Origin: Lasiosphaeris hirsuta
Taxonomy: Eukaryota > Ascomycota > Sordariomycetes > Sordariales > Lasiosphaeriaceae
Direction: 5' to 3'
Assembly: GCA_030549175.1 (NCBI GenBank)
Contig: JAUKUA010000006.1
Span: 1,736,001 to 1,800,000, forward strand
Length of the DNA: 64,000 nucleotides
Below, in pieces: positions 55,339 through 64,000 of this stretch (positions are counted from its first letter, which is position 1; the number at the start of each line of letters is the position of its first letter). The position numbers and the translations under genes were made by a program. Below the pieces are notes generated by a model that was given only the letters and a program-made list of their open reading frames with translations, had not been told where the DNA came from and did no database searches.

Positions 55339-56261
55339 AAACAGACCGGCTCACGACATGGTGAATTTGTTGGGCTGCGAGATTACCGCCTAATGCCCTC
55401 GCGGGGTTGCCAAGACAAAAATGGTAGACCGCCAATAGTATTCCCTTAGCGGATTGGTAGCAGCGATTGGTTAAGTCAGTGTCTTGTTGGCTGGGAATCG
55501 AGTGATGGCTTGACAATGTGCTTAATTGGTGGCAGCCCGCACACTCGAATGTTTCTAATTGGATAGCGTGGAAGAGCGCAAAGAACGCGGTAGGCTCAGT
55601 ACAATGAAGTGATTACCCGAGTATGTCTAGGGAAACTAAAAGTAAATACTTCGGGAAGCTGTCATGCGGCGCTTTCCAGCCCCTTTCAGTGGGTTGCCAC
55701 TGCAGCCGCCTTAAATTATGTTGGGAAATGTGTGCGTGCCCCAGGATGCAGCCACCTAAGATGCAGGATAGGGGTAAGGGGGTTTGCCAGTGTAGTTCAG
55801 CGCTTCCTTTACCGTATTCAGCCCAAAGTCCAGGTTCTCTTGGAGCCCGGCCTTCTTAAAGGCGGCAATGCGCTCCCCGACGACAGTGGTATTGACAAGG
55901 GTGGCAAATGCACGGAATCCCTCCGCCCACTGTTCAATAGTGGGGAATCCTATGCGTTCGTTGATAATGGCTTTAGCAGTGGCGATGGCCGCCTTGTCCT
56001 AGCCTGCGACTCTGCGAGCGAACTTGTCGATGAATGCCTTGAATTGGGCATCGGGGATGGTGCGATTAAGTCCTGGGAGAGAAAGGCTGTCATTAAAAGT
56101 AGATTTGCAAGTAAAAGAAAAACAAAAACAATAAATCTCGCTTTCAATGGATCTTGAAATGCCGGGGTTGAGTTTGTCTTACATCCATAACGTGCATGAT
56201 AAGCGAGTGCACCACTTTCCACCACCCAACTACATCTATTCTCAATTACAACACAACCACA
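55339..56261. other. No supported gene; one unrecognised 182-codon frame at 55609-56157 (+)
   Basis: The frame contains no start context I trust, no domain and overlaps a 91-codon frame on the other strand. It includes FLYRIQPKVQVLLEPGLLKG, which does not resemble any family I know. Confidence 0.25.
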
Positions 56262-56927
56262 CTAAGAAATTACAACAACTGAATCAGAAACTGATGAATC
56301 AGATGATTCTGCAGCCTCCTTGCATGTGCGTGCATTATGGCACATGCCACAGCACTGAATCTTCGTACGAGACCCCCTTGCACCACCACCATTTTGTCGT
56401 GTTTCCTGGCCTAACTGCTCATCCACAGCCCTCTGATTCAGTAGGTCCTGTGCCTCTTGTATAGTAAGTGACCCTCCAAGCTGCACACGTGTTTTTTTGG
56501 CCCTCCGTCGCTTACTAAGCCCCTCATTGGCCTTTCGTAGTGCTGAGACCTCTGTATGCAGAAGAGCCACCTCGTGCATCACAGCCATTGTACCTTTGGC
56601 TAATCGATCCACAGAAGTTAGCATTGAGGTTGGAGAGCTACCCTGATGGTTGGAAATTCGAGTTTTAATAAGCGCTGACTGTGAGGTGGCCTCTCGAGGG
56701 TTATGTGGCGTTTGGGAGACCCAAGGTAATGTGGTGGTGGGGCTTGATGCAGGGGGTGTTGGAGTTCGAATGCGCACATCTAGGTTAGATATCACCCTTT
56801 CTGGGTCGCACGGCATAAGGCCAGCTCCGGCAAAACCCCCCTGGATGTTCTTTTCTGTCATTGAAGCAAAAAAATGCCTCTCTGAATGCATAAAGAAACT
56901 CCAACTTGCTGATGTGTGTGATAACAA
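56262..56927 (-). pseudogene. Pogo/Fot-type transposase, C-terminal fragment
   Basis: The frame runs MTEKNIQGGFAGAGLMPCDP, ERVISNLDVRIRTPTPP, a Ser/Pro-rich spacer, then HTEVSALRKANEGLSKRRRA, KKTRVQLGGSLTIQEAQDLL and a Cys-rich tail CCGMCHNARTCKEAAESSDS ending at 56262. This is the C-terminal part of fungal pogo-like DDE transposases (after the third catalytic Asp): coiled coil, then a zinc-knuckle-like CxxC..H..C. DDE core and the helix-turn-helix DNA-binding domain are absent: the upstream side (from 57000) belongs to the tail of the DUF3435 gene instead. Confidence 0.7.
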
Positions 56928-57189
56928 GACTTTGCTTCTCGCTCAGCTCTCACCACCTCCAATACCACGTCCCATCCTCCTTCCAAGCCGACCGTGATAC
57001 CCTCCCCTTTGCCCATTAATCTTTGTTTAGCAGTGGATATGCCTTCTGTGCTTCATAGCAAAGCAACACAGAATAGCATATTTAAGAGTCTCTCTCATTC
57101 TGGCATCATATGGTGCAAGCAGTTAAATCAAGAATATTCCCAGTCCACATGATATGTCCCTTTACACTCTGACAGGTGCACTCAGTCCT

Positions 57190-58897
57190 GGGTGCTATGG
57201 ACCTTATTAAGCTCCTCCTTCTCAAGCATATACCTTTTCCAGTAAAGCTGGTTCTGCCTTAACCTAAGCTCCTGGGAAGCCACTGCTAAGTCAGTAATAT
57301 TTATCTTACTAGTAAGATACTCCACTTTCTTGGAGATGGCAACATAATCTTCCCTCTGTCTTAGTTTATCCTATGTCTTTGCAGGCAATGATAGAAAGAG
57401 TTCGGGATTCCTTTTCACTGTTATGGACCAGAAATCCTCAGCTTGATTGCTTCAAAGAGGAAGTTTGAGAAAACTTACCAGACTATCTACAACAGTAATA
57501 AAGCTGAGATAGTCTCTAGTCATGGTCATTTGGTTTATATATACAGCAAACTTTATCAATTCCTCTTTTAAATAGCCATTTCCTGGACTCTAATTAGCTA
57601 ACTATATCACGGAAGAAATAAGTAAAGGTCATATGGGTGGCTTGGATAAGGGCCTTTTGGCGACCACTGTGGATTGTCACAGGCTGTCCCATTCCTGCTT
57701 ATAATAATAGATCTCTAATCTTTAAGTAGAAGGCAGACACTGTCTGTATCTTTGTGGTTGGTCTATACAGAGACATTTCTGGAAAAACAGGCAGATCTAG
57801 AATGTAATTGGCCCATTCAAGTTCCCAGTACTATTGATCTGTCAGGGGCCAGACTGCCAAGACTTGCTTAACTATGTTGTACTTTTGAATGCCCTGGCTA
57901 AAATGGATATTGCAAGAATGAAAAGAATCAGATTGAGAATAAGAGGTTGGCCAGGCAAAAGCTCATATAAGATATATATTGGCCTTTACCAAATGTAATT
58001 AGCCTCTGAAGCAGATATATTTGTCAAGATATCCTAAGCTTACCTTTGCTGTTCCTCATCATACATGCCCTTCATAAACTCTCTCTTCAGACTAAAATGC
58101 AGTTCTGGCTTACCATCCTTCCATATGACCAGCATTACCATATCCTATAATATGTCAGCTCAAGTCCTTAAGACTCATAGAATACCAACCTTATAACACA
58201 GCCCTTTGCCAGTACCTTTCCATGACTCCCCTTTACTGATCTCACCTACTCTAGCCAATGTAAAAACATGACACTTAAGCTTGCTGCTAATAGATACCCA
58301 AGAGCCCTTATAAACATATTTATACCTATCATTCTCCATGTACATATGGTTCTCAAGTGTAAGGTAAGTCCTTGGTCATGTGGCCATTGACAAGCCAAGT
58401 TTTCTCTTCAATAGGCCCTTGATGTACTAGCTATAGTATTAGCAGTATAGTAGTGCTAGGGGGATGGAGAACTTATATTGGTGATGGAATTAGTATCATC
58501 TCTTAAGATCAAGGAACTAGGGTTATCTATATTCCAGCCAGAGACAAAGCATCAGAAGTAATTTCACATAGTTTGGACAGTCAGCTTCCTGTTTAGGTCA
58601 AGTGCTCCTTTGATGGAATTGGCCATGAATTTGGCAAAGTGCTTCAATGTTTTCAAGCTGTGTGGGGTAGCTTTAGGGTGTGTTGTTTTATATCTTGTAG
58701 ATTATTAGTAATTAGGGACTGGAATGCTAGGAACGTAACCTACTCAAACCAAAGCTCCATTTGCATGTCATATTTTCCCTTGGTATAATCCAAAACATCA
58801 TGTGGGATAGGATTGTCATCAACATCTATGTCGTCATCATTAAAGCCATTCTCCTTAGCATATCTCCTTCTCTCCTCTGCTGTTCTTTTCTTAACCA
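57190..58897 (-). pseudogene. DUF3435/FluG-type tyrosine-recombinase gene, multi-exon, broken
   Basis: ATG at 58897 starts MVKKRTAEERRRYAKENGF. Exon 1 (58897-58744) ends at GTAGGT. The other exons are 58657-58477, 58426-58190, 58144-58044 and more to the left, with 86-, 50- and 45-nt introns that preserve frame. Blocks: LKTLKHFAKFMANSIKGALD, LGLSMAT, YLTLENHMYME, TLARVGEISKGE, GLCYKDMVMLVIWKDGK, PIYILYELLPGQPLILNLIL, ELEWANYILDLPVFPEM, IHSGRQKALIQ (HxxR) and a coiled tail LYWKRYMLEKEELNKV. This order fits DUF3435 (PF11917), the fold of eukaryotic tyrosine recombinases. Three Arg codons read TGA (58610-58480, 58375), the donor at 58476 is AT instead of GT, and TAG/TAA follow. Inactive but readable; recognised from memory of the family. 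Confidence 0.65.
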
Positions 58898-59344
58898 TTT
58901 TGGAGTCAACTGCCACTGGGTTAAGATAGGATGGCGATGTTCAATAATCAAATGAATAAAATCAAAGCAATCCGCTTGCGGAGTGTCTCAGTTTGAGGGT
59001 GAGATTTACCCACTTTTGTGAATAAGGAAGATGGGAATGGAGAAATAATGGGGGACTTAAACTGGGTTTTATGCGACTTTGGGGGGGGAAGAGGAGTGAA
59101 ATGGGTTGGGGGGAGGGAGGGGGGGGGTCCAGTTTTGGGCCATCTTTGTCCCAAAACTGGGACCTCGCGAAAAGTTGCCATTTGAACCGCAGAGTACTGC
59201 CTACTCGTCTAAACCATGTTTGGCGATCTCTCTGATCATTTCCTGATCATTTCCTGAGCAGCGCCTGAGCAGCGCCTGAGCAAGGTGGCTAGGGGTGGAG
59301 CGGGTGACTGGGGCCGGTGAGGGCAACTTTAGGGTAAAACAACA
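58898..59344 (-). mobile_element. Promoter/terminal region of the DUF3435 element, copy 2
   Basis: Shares with 175-593: the G-tract (59083-59126), AAAAGTTGCC at 59170-59179, TACTGCCTACTCGTCTAAACC, a run of CCTGAGCAGCG decamers at 59236-59282 and the end GGCAACTTTAGGGTAAAAC at 59320-59338. Directly upstream of the recombinase start codon, which faces left into the element. Similarity to copy 1 stops at 59344. Confidence 0.65.
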
Positions 59345-61780
59345 GCTTTATGCATTACGCACGGATTGCCCTCAGCAATTGCCGTTGCTGTGTGTGGTCC
59401 TGAGCTGCTGCTGCTTTAAGGTGAGTCGATTGGTGAGCCTAGCCTGCGTCTGCGACGCAGCCACAAGGCCCGGTTTCTGGCCCCTCGGCTAAAGTTGCCA
59501 TCAACCAAAAATGGAAATAACCCCATGACATTTTCTCGACCCCAGTTTTCGGGCTCATGCACCGCAGGACCACGGTTCCAGTGAGTCCCTCGATCGTTGA
59601 ATATCTGCTTTCCATACAAAGACGACAGTTATCAAAGTCTTTTGGCGTCAGCGGTGAGCATTCACAGGGGAAATGGGAGCACACTACGATCAGTCACGGA
59701 GCTATATTAGACCTTAGAGACACTGGGGCGACTGCTTGAACGGAGGCTTAACAGAGATGAATGGCACTCCAAGAAGGATTAATGACATCCTATGAACAGC
59801 TGAATCATGGAACAGGCAGACACTTTGCCGGCGCTCCCGGAGCAAACGATTACTTGTCTTACGTCTTGATGGTTGACCCATATGGTATGATGACGGCGAG
59901 GCATAACGGAAAGGATCATCATGGCTTCGGCGACTGCGACATGGGAGCCTAAGCCCCGGAAGAAGAGCGGCGGAGTCGCAGTCGAAGTCGCCTGCCTAGC
60001 CATGGGTTGATCGCCAGTCCACCTCATGTTGCCACAGTCTGAGCTCGCGAACAAGGGAATGGTTCGGACGGAGCAGGTGTCGCAAGATGCGCCTGCTTAA
60101 CCTAGGTCAAAAGTGTGCCTCGAGGAGAACCTCGGTGAAAGGCGAGAAGGCAAAAGACCTCGGCTGTGCGACTATGAAACAGGATGGCGGCGCCATAAGG
60201 CACTGATGAGTACCGAAAGCAATCGACTGACTAGGATTCGCCGGCGTGGATGAATGCTGCCTGGAAATAGACACTTGGATGGAGTTGGGGAGGCGGAGTA
60301 CAGAGGAACGAGGACGGGGAATGTCTTTGACTTGGATCCACGTTGCATGAAAGGAGGATTCCGGAAAGGCCATGAATCTATTTATCGTATGATTCAACGA
60401 CGCTGGAAACGACTCGGAGGCATAAAAATACGGGCCGAAACTAGGAAGCCAGGGGCAATGGCATCAAATCATTAGCCCATATACGACTAGTCCCTTGGTA
60501 GCTCCTTCTACCCCATGAAGAGCTGAAGAAACGAAGTACCATTCCTGATCCACCGCATTCCCCCGTCTACACTGCCATCCTTGGATCAGGGCGTTCACGT
60601 GGACTCATGCATCCTGAGTCCACCTGCTCTTGAGTATGCCTCGCTTATGCGTGGCAAATAACCGGTGATGCCGAATGAATAGATGAGGTGGACCTGCGTC
60701 TTGACGTCGATTATTGGGCTAGAAGATTCCACTGGCGTGGCAGGCCGGGGAGGACAGGGGCCACACAATGGTGGTTGAGCGCGGTTCTTTCGTACCTCCT
60801 AGTTTGTCACCAAGAGGGCTATGCGAAGATGCTTGTGGCATTCCCAGGTATCAGGCCAGCCGGGGGTGAAAGAGGGCTTGGATGACCTTGGAAGTTCCTC
60901 TTGGAGATCAGCACCTCGCCGCGACCTGGCTGCATATGGGACAGCAGCAGGCAGAAGAGGCTTAGAATCACGCAGTTCTAAATCTGAAGCTTCGTCAACA
61001 AAGGTCCGGCGACTCATTGAGAGGAATTGAATCTCGTGATTTCTTAGACACGCGTAGCCTGTAAGCCACGTCGTCACCTACCTTGGGCAGAGACCTCCCT
61101 TCCCCCTTCAATGAACTATAGGCATCTGCAAAGGAACAATCTGCCTTCCTCATTCTGCCTTGCATGAATCTGCACGGACTGTCGGCTACCACTTGACGGC
61201 CGGTGCACAGGCGGAACGATGGCCCAAGGCACATCGTATGGTCGCCGTGGAACATTCCCCCAGCTTCCCGCGTAGGTGAAATGGTCGCCATGGTCAATAT
61301 AAGTGGCCAGTGTTGTTTTTCCTTGCTCTCGAACGCACACTTCACGGCAACAGGCTCCCCTCCTCTCTGATTCCCACTTCCCTCCTCCCCTTTTCGCATT
61401 CCCATTCTTTGCTTCCCACTCTCTGCTCCCCCATCCTGTCCCCGGTCTTTTCCCTTTTGCTCCCTTCCTCCTACTCGTGGAATTCTGACGATTCCCGCAC
61501 ATGCACTGAAGCTATATGTCCATTGCTCTGCTCGCTCGGGTCTTGGTCTTCTGGTCTTGGGCCGCTGAAAGTTCTTGTTGAGTGGTTGGTTGGGTTAGTA
61601 ATTTTACGTGCCGGCGACCAGAGAGATGAATGCTGACTAACCATTCCGGAGTAAATTTCTCCGGTGGTAGCTCAGCCAGGTAGCTAGGCGGTTGGGCGAA
61701 AATTCCGCACGGACCGAGAATGCCACGAAACGCGACTTTCGGCTCTTGCATCTCTCTATCTCGAGACCATCCCATCCCCA
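59345..61780. other. No supported gene
   Basis: Several frames of 60-136 codons on both strands (for example 59761-59952 and 60995-61405) lack domains, introns and start context. A TC-rich tract at 61320-61460 lies upstream of the next gene and may be promoter. Confidence 0.35.
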
Positions 61781-62325
61781 ATGGCCGATCAACCGCGGTC
61801 AGAGATCATCAAGGACAATCCTATTAGGAAAGGCCTTGATACCTTCCGCGCTTCATTCAGTTCGATCTGCGAAGGCGCGAGCGTCTCCTACACTCCGGAC
61901 GCGATACAGCAGCTTAGCCAAGAAGGTACGAAAAGACATCCTACTTCCGTTCCAGTACGCTCCTCTGATTATTATTCAGATCTCCAGAATGTCGTCCTCG
62001 ATCTTCTTTTTGCTCTACACAACCTCCCCACGATTCGTTTCCTACAATCAAAGACAGGCTATAGCACCCTTCACAACGATCTCCTTAAACTGAACTCTGC
62101 TATCAGTTCTAGCGACTTCGACTTCGACCGCATCAAGCCTCTCTTAAAGACAGCCCTTACCGATAATCCTAATAATACGCTTATCTGGGACCGAGTTTAC
62201 AAGACCGTTACCAAATCCACCTTGTTTCTTTGACTGATAGTCTCTTCCTTCTAACAAACTCTATAGTTACATAACACAAGCAGTTTCACAAACTCCTCCA
62301 AGTACCGTAAGGATATAAACAGAGT
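61781..62325 (+). pseudogene. FunK1-type protein N-terminal region, truncated
   Basis: ATG at 61781 (context catccccaATGGC) starts MADQPRSEIIKDNPIRKGLD. The 150-codon frame to 62233 contains FALHNLPTIRFLQSKTGYS and TLIWDRVYKTVTKSTLFL. Behind the stop the same frame reads on as SSF*QTL*LHNTSSFTNSSK, that is TAA and TAG where relatives should have Gln and Trp. This N-terminal module precedes the FunK1/Sgk2-like kinase domain in many fungal proteins as I recall. The kinase is missing; an LTR-like sequence starts at 62326. The call rests on the short block after the stop. Confidence 0.4.
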
Positions 62326-62700
62326 TGTTACAACCTCCTCCCAAAGGGGGTCAGACTGCAAGGCAGGACGCCAGGGGTGTTAACAGTATAACTAAAGGTC
62401 GTGCAAGCTCCCAGACAATATATTACTGTCACAACAGGGTGTTCTACAAAGAGCTTCAAGAACGGTTGAGAAGATTGTAGACAGTGAACATAGTATTGCT
62501 TGCGTGAGGAACCAGGTCCCTCACAGGAGAGCAACCCACGGTTGCTCTTATACCCAGAGTCTAACTATGCCTGATGATCGCTGACTGGCTCTGGCCCGCG
62601 CTCACCGTGCTCACGGCGTTGTGAGCACCCTGGCCTTATCGTTTTCCGCTATCTGTCACGGCCGTCAGGGTTTGGAACCCTGGCACGTGCATTGTAGGAT
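62326..62700. repeat. LTR-like insertion (ends uncertain)
   Basis: Begins TGTTACAACCTCCTCCC immediately after the pseudogene, contains GCTTGCGTGAGGAAC shared with 2816-2832, and ends somewhere before 62735. No internal coding region. A 5-bp duplication could not be confirmed. Confidence 0.35.
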
Positions 62701-64000
62701 AGTCAGTATTGCAGTGTGGCTAGCTTCAGACTTCTCCTGAACATCATTTTTCAAGGACGCTCTGACCAATCACGTTGCAGTATTGGCCACCACCCTGAAG
62801 AACGTTTAGATCTGAAGCTCTCCTTCTCCTGGGTTGAGGATCCTGGAGTTGCCCATCCGATATCCTCATCATCGATACCACAGCCGGCGATACCGTGGTA
62901 CACCGCGCTAACACCCTTCGCCGCTGGCGCCGTGGGATCCGGCACTGGGGAAGGCAGTCCTTGATGGCTGTAAGCCCGACACCCACTCGTGGGAATGGAA
63001 TTCGAGGGGCTTGAGATGCCTCGTTTTCCACAAAACTCTCAACTTCCAGGAGCGCGCGGGGCCGCTCAGCGAGGGGCTATTTCGACAGCCCCCGGAGCCC
63101 CGACTGTAACTACGACAACGGGCCGCGACCCGATCTCCCATCGCCATCTACTGAGCTAGGCTCACTTTCCTGCGTGCACGGGGCCGCGCGGAGGTCCCGA
63201 CTTTCGAGGGACCCGAAAGCCACGACCTTGGGGGGGGGTCCGTTCCCCCCTCAACTCGTTAGGCGCCCTCGGGCACTAACTGAGCGACAGGTGGTTGGCC
63301 GCCCCGGCGGCCAATCCAAGCTCGCCAACAAACCTGGGACGTCAGTTTCGGCCGGTTCTGACACGGCAAACAAAACCCGCTAATCAACAGGGGATGAGGG
63401 GGGGGGGGGGGATGCTGTGTCCCGTTATGACTGGTCGCTTGCGATCGGGAAGAAGGGCAGCGGGATAAGGACCGGGGAGACGCCGTCTGTGCCGTGAAGG
63501 GGACCCGGGGGTGCCGGTCCCGGGTGACTGGTCGACCTGGGTTAGGCCCTGGGTAGGGCGGCGTTGGAGGGGGAGAACTTCCTTTTTCTGGCCTTGCGGG
63601 GGGGAAAAGGGGAGGGGGGAAGATGGAAAAACCTGGGACGGGGAACTTCCTTAAGAACCATCCGACCTATTCAACATAGGACAGGACATCCCGGTACCTC
63701 TCCTCTTCTGAGATCAGCTTACTGGCGAGGAGAGGATATAAGAGGCGTGGTTAGTTCCATGGATCGGAGCGGTGCGGGGCGCCGGCTTCTCCCTGGGTAT
63801 CTATGGGGTAAGACGCGGTCGGTAGATAAGGGGAGACCCTTTGATGTAACGGGAAGTGAGAAGCCTAGGGGCCTCGGTACTTAGGCTGGGTAGTGGGCCG
63901 TGGTGGGTACTCTGGACCGGGCTTACGAGTAGAATGTTCAGCAGTACTAGACGGGAAGGGCGATGTCGCGTGATGGCGGTCGTATGGCCCAAAGGAGCAG
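62701..64000. other. GC-rich region without recognised gene
   Basis: Long poly-G runs (63231, 63400, 63595), no domain in any frame, and no match to repeats elsewhere in the window. I looked for rDNA or tRNA features and found none that hold up. Confidence 0.35.

Noticed and set aside
54944..55432. Plus-strand frames opposite the HET-ankyrin exons
   Set aside because: Shadows of the minus-strand gene.
55609..56157. 182-codon frame as a gene
   Set aside because: No domain, no start context, overlapping frame on the other strand.
63080..63160. tRNA-like stretch on the minus strand (TAGCTCAGTAGATGG)
   Set aside because: Box A is present but there is no box B or paired T arm and the anticodon stem is only four base pairs.
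1..64000. CRISPR arrays or prokaryotic features
   Set aside because: Introns, HET genes and fungal transposons show a eukaryote; tandem repeats here lack spacer structure.

Overview
The window reads as an accessory, transposon-rich segment of a filamentous ascomycete genome, probably a Sordariomycete. Evidence: short GT-AG introns of 45-140 nt with CTRAY-like branch points, two HET-domain incompatibility-type genes, fungal multicopy families (HNH_2, HET, DUF3435, coiled-coil ORFs), Tad-like LINE, copia, hAT, pogo and Crypton remnants, and repeats whose stop codons look like RIP (CAA/CAG to TAA/TAG, TGG to TAG). No prokaryotic features, no recognisable tRNA or rRNA gene and no housekeeping cluster were seen.

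Layout. 1-3.7 kb: the end of a DUF3435 (tyrosine-recombinase-like) element, then two opposed repeat arms enclosing Zn2Cys6 and LINE fragments. 4.2-16.4 kb: a two-exon unknown gene, decayed genes (HD phosphohydrolase, cytochrome P450, coiled-coil family), a trypsin-like protease gene and a fold-back element. 17-20.5 kb: a decayed HNH-associated fragment and a heptad-repeat gene. 21.2-24.8 kb: three tandem copies of an unrecognised gene. 25.9-34 kb: a cassette with an HNH gene and a three-exon gene between direct repeats. 36-38.2 kb: an intact HET gene. 39.6-45.2 kb: a full-length copia element with 163-bp LTRs and a half-tRNA primer site. 45.3-46.9 kb: hAT and Crypton fragments. 47.0-50.7 kb: an AT-rich, heavily mutated LINE bounded by a 15-bp target duplication. 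50.8-55.2 kb: oxidase-like and unknown pseudogenes, then a HET-ankyrin gene. 56.3-59.3 kb: a pogo fragment next to a DUF3435 gene with its terminal region. 61.8-64 kb: a fragment resembling the N-terminal region of fungal FunK1-type proteins, cut by an LTR-like sequence, then GC-rich DNA with no recognised gene.

Four points stand out. (1) A DUF3435-type recombinase gene and its promoter/terminal region recur: the gene plus end at 57.2-59.3 kb, first exon plus end at 1-0.6 kb, end only at 9.05-9.21 kb. This is a candidate mobile-element family related to the Starship captain superfamily. (2) Several otherwise well-kept reading frames carry a single in-frame TAG, three of them where the family or a sister copy has tryptophan. 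RIP or leftover decay explains this, but sexual-stage A-to-I editing (UAG to UGG) is a testable alternative. (3) The 3.6-kb tandem triplication encodes a family I cannot name. (4) The HET-ankyrin gene has six nearly identical 99-bp ankyrin units. All calls come from reading the sequence; no database search was possible.
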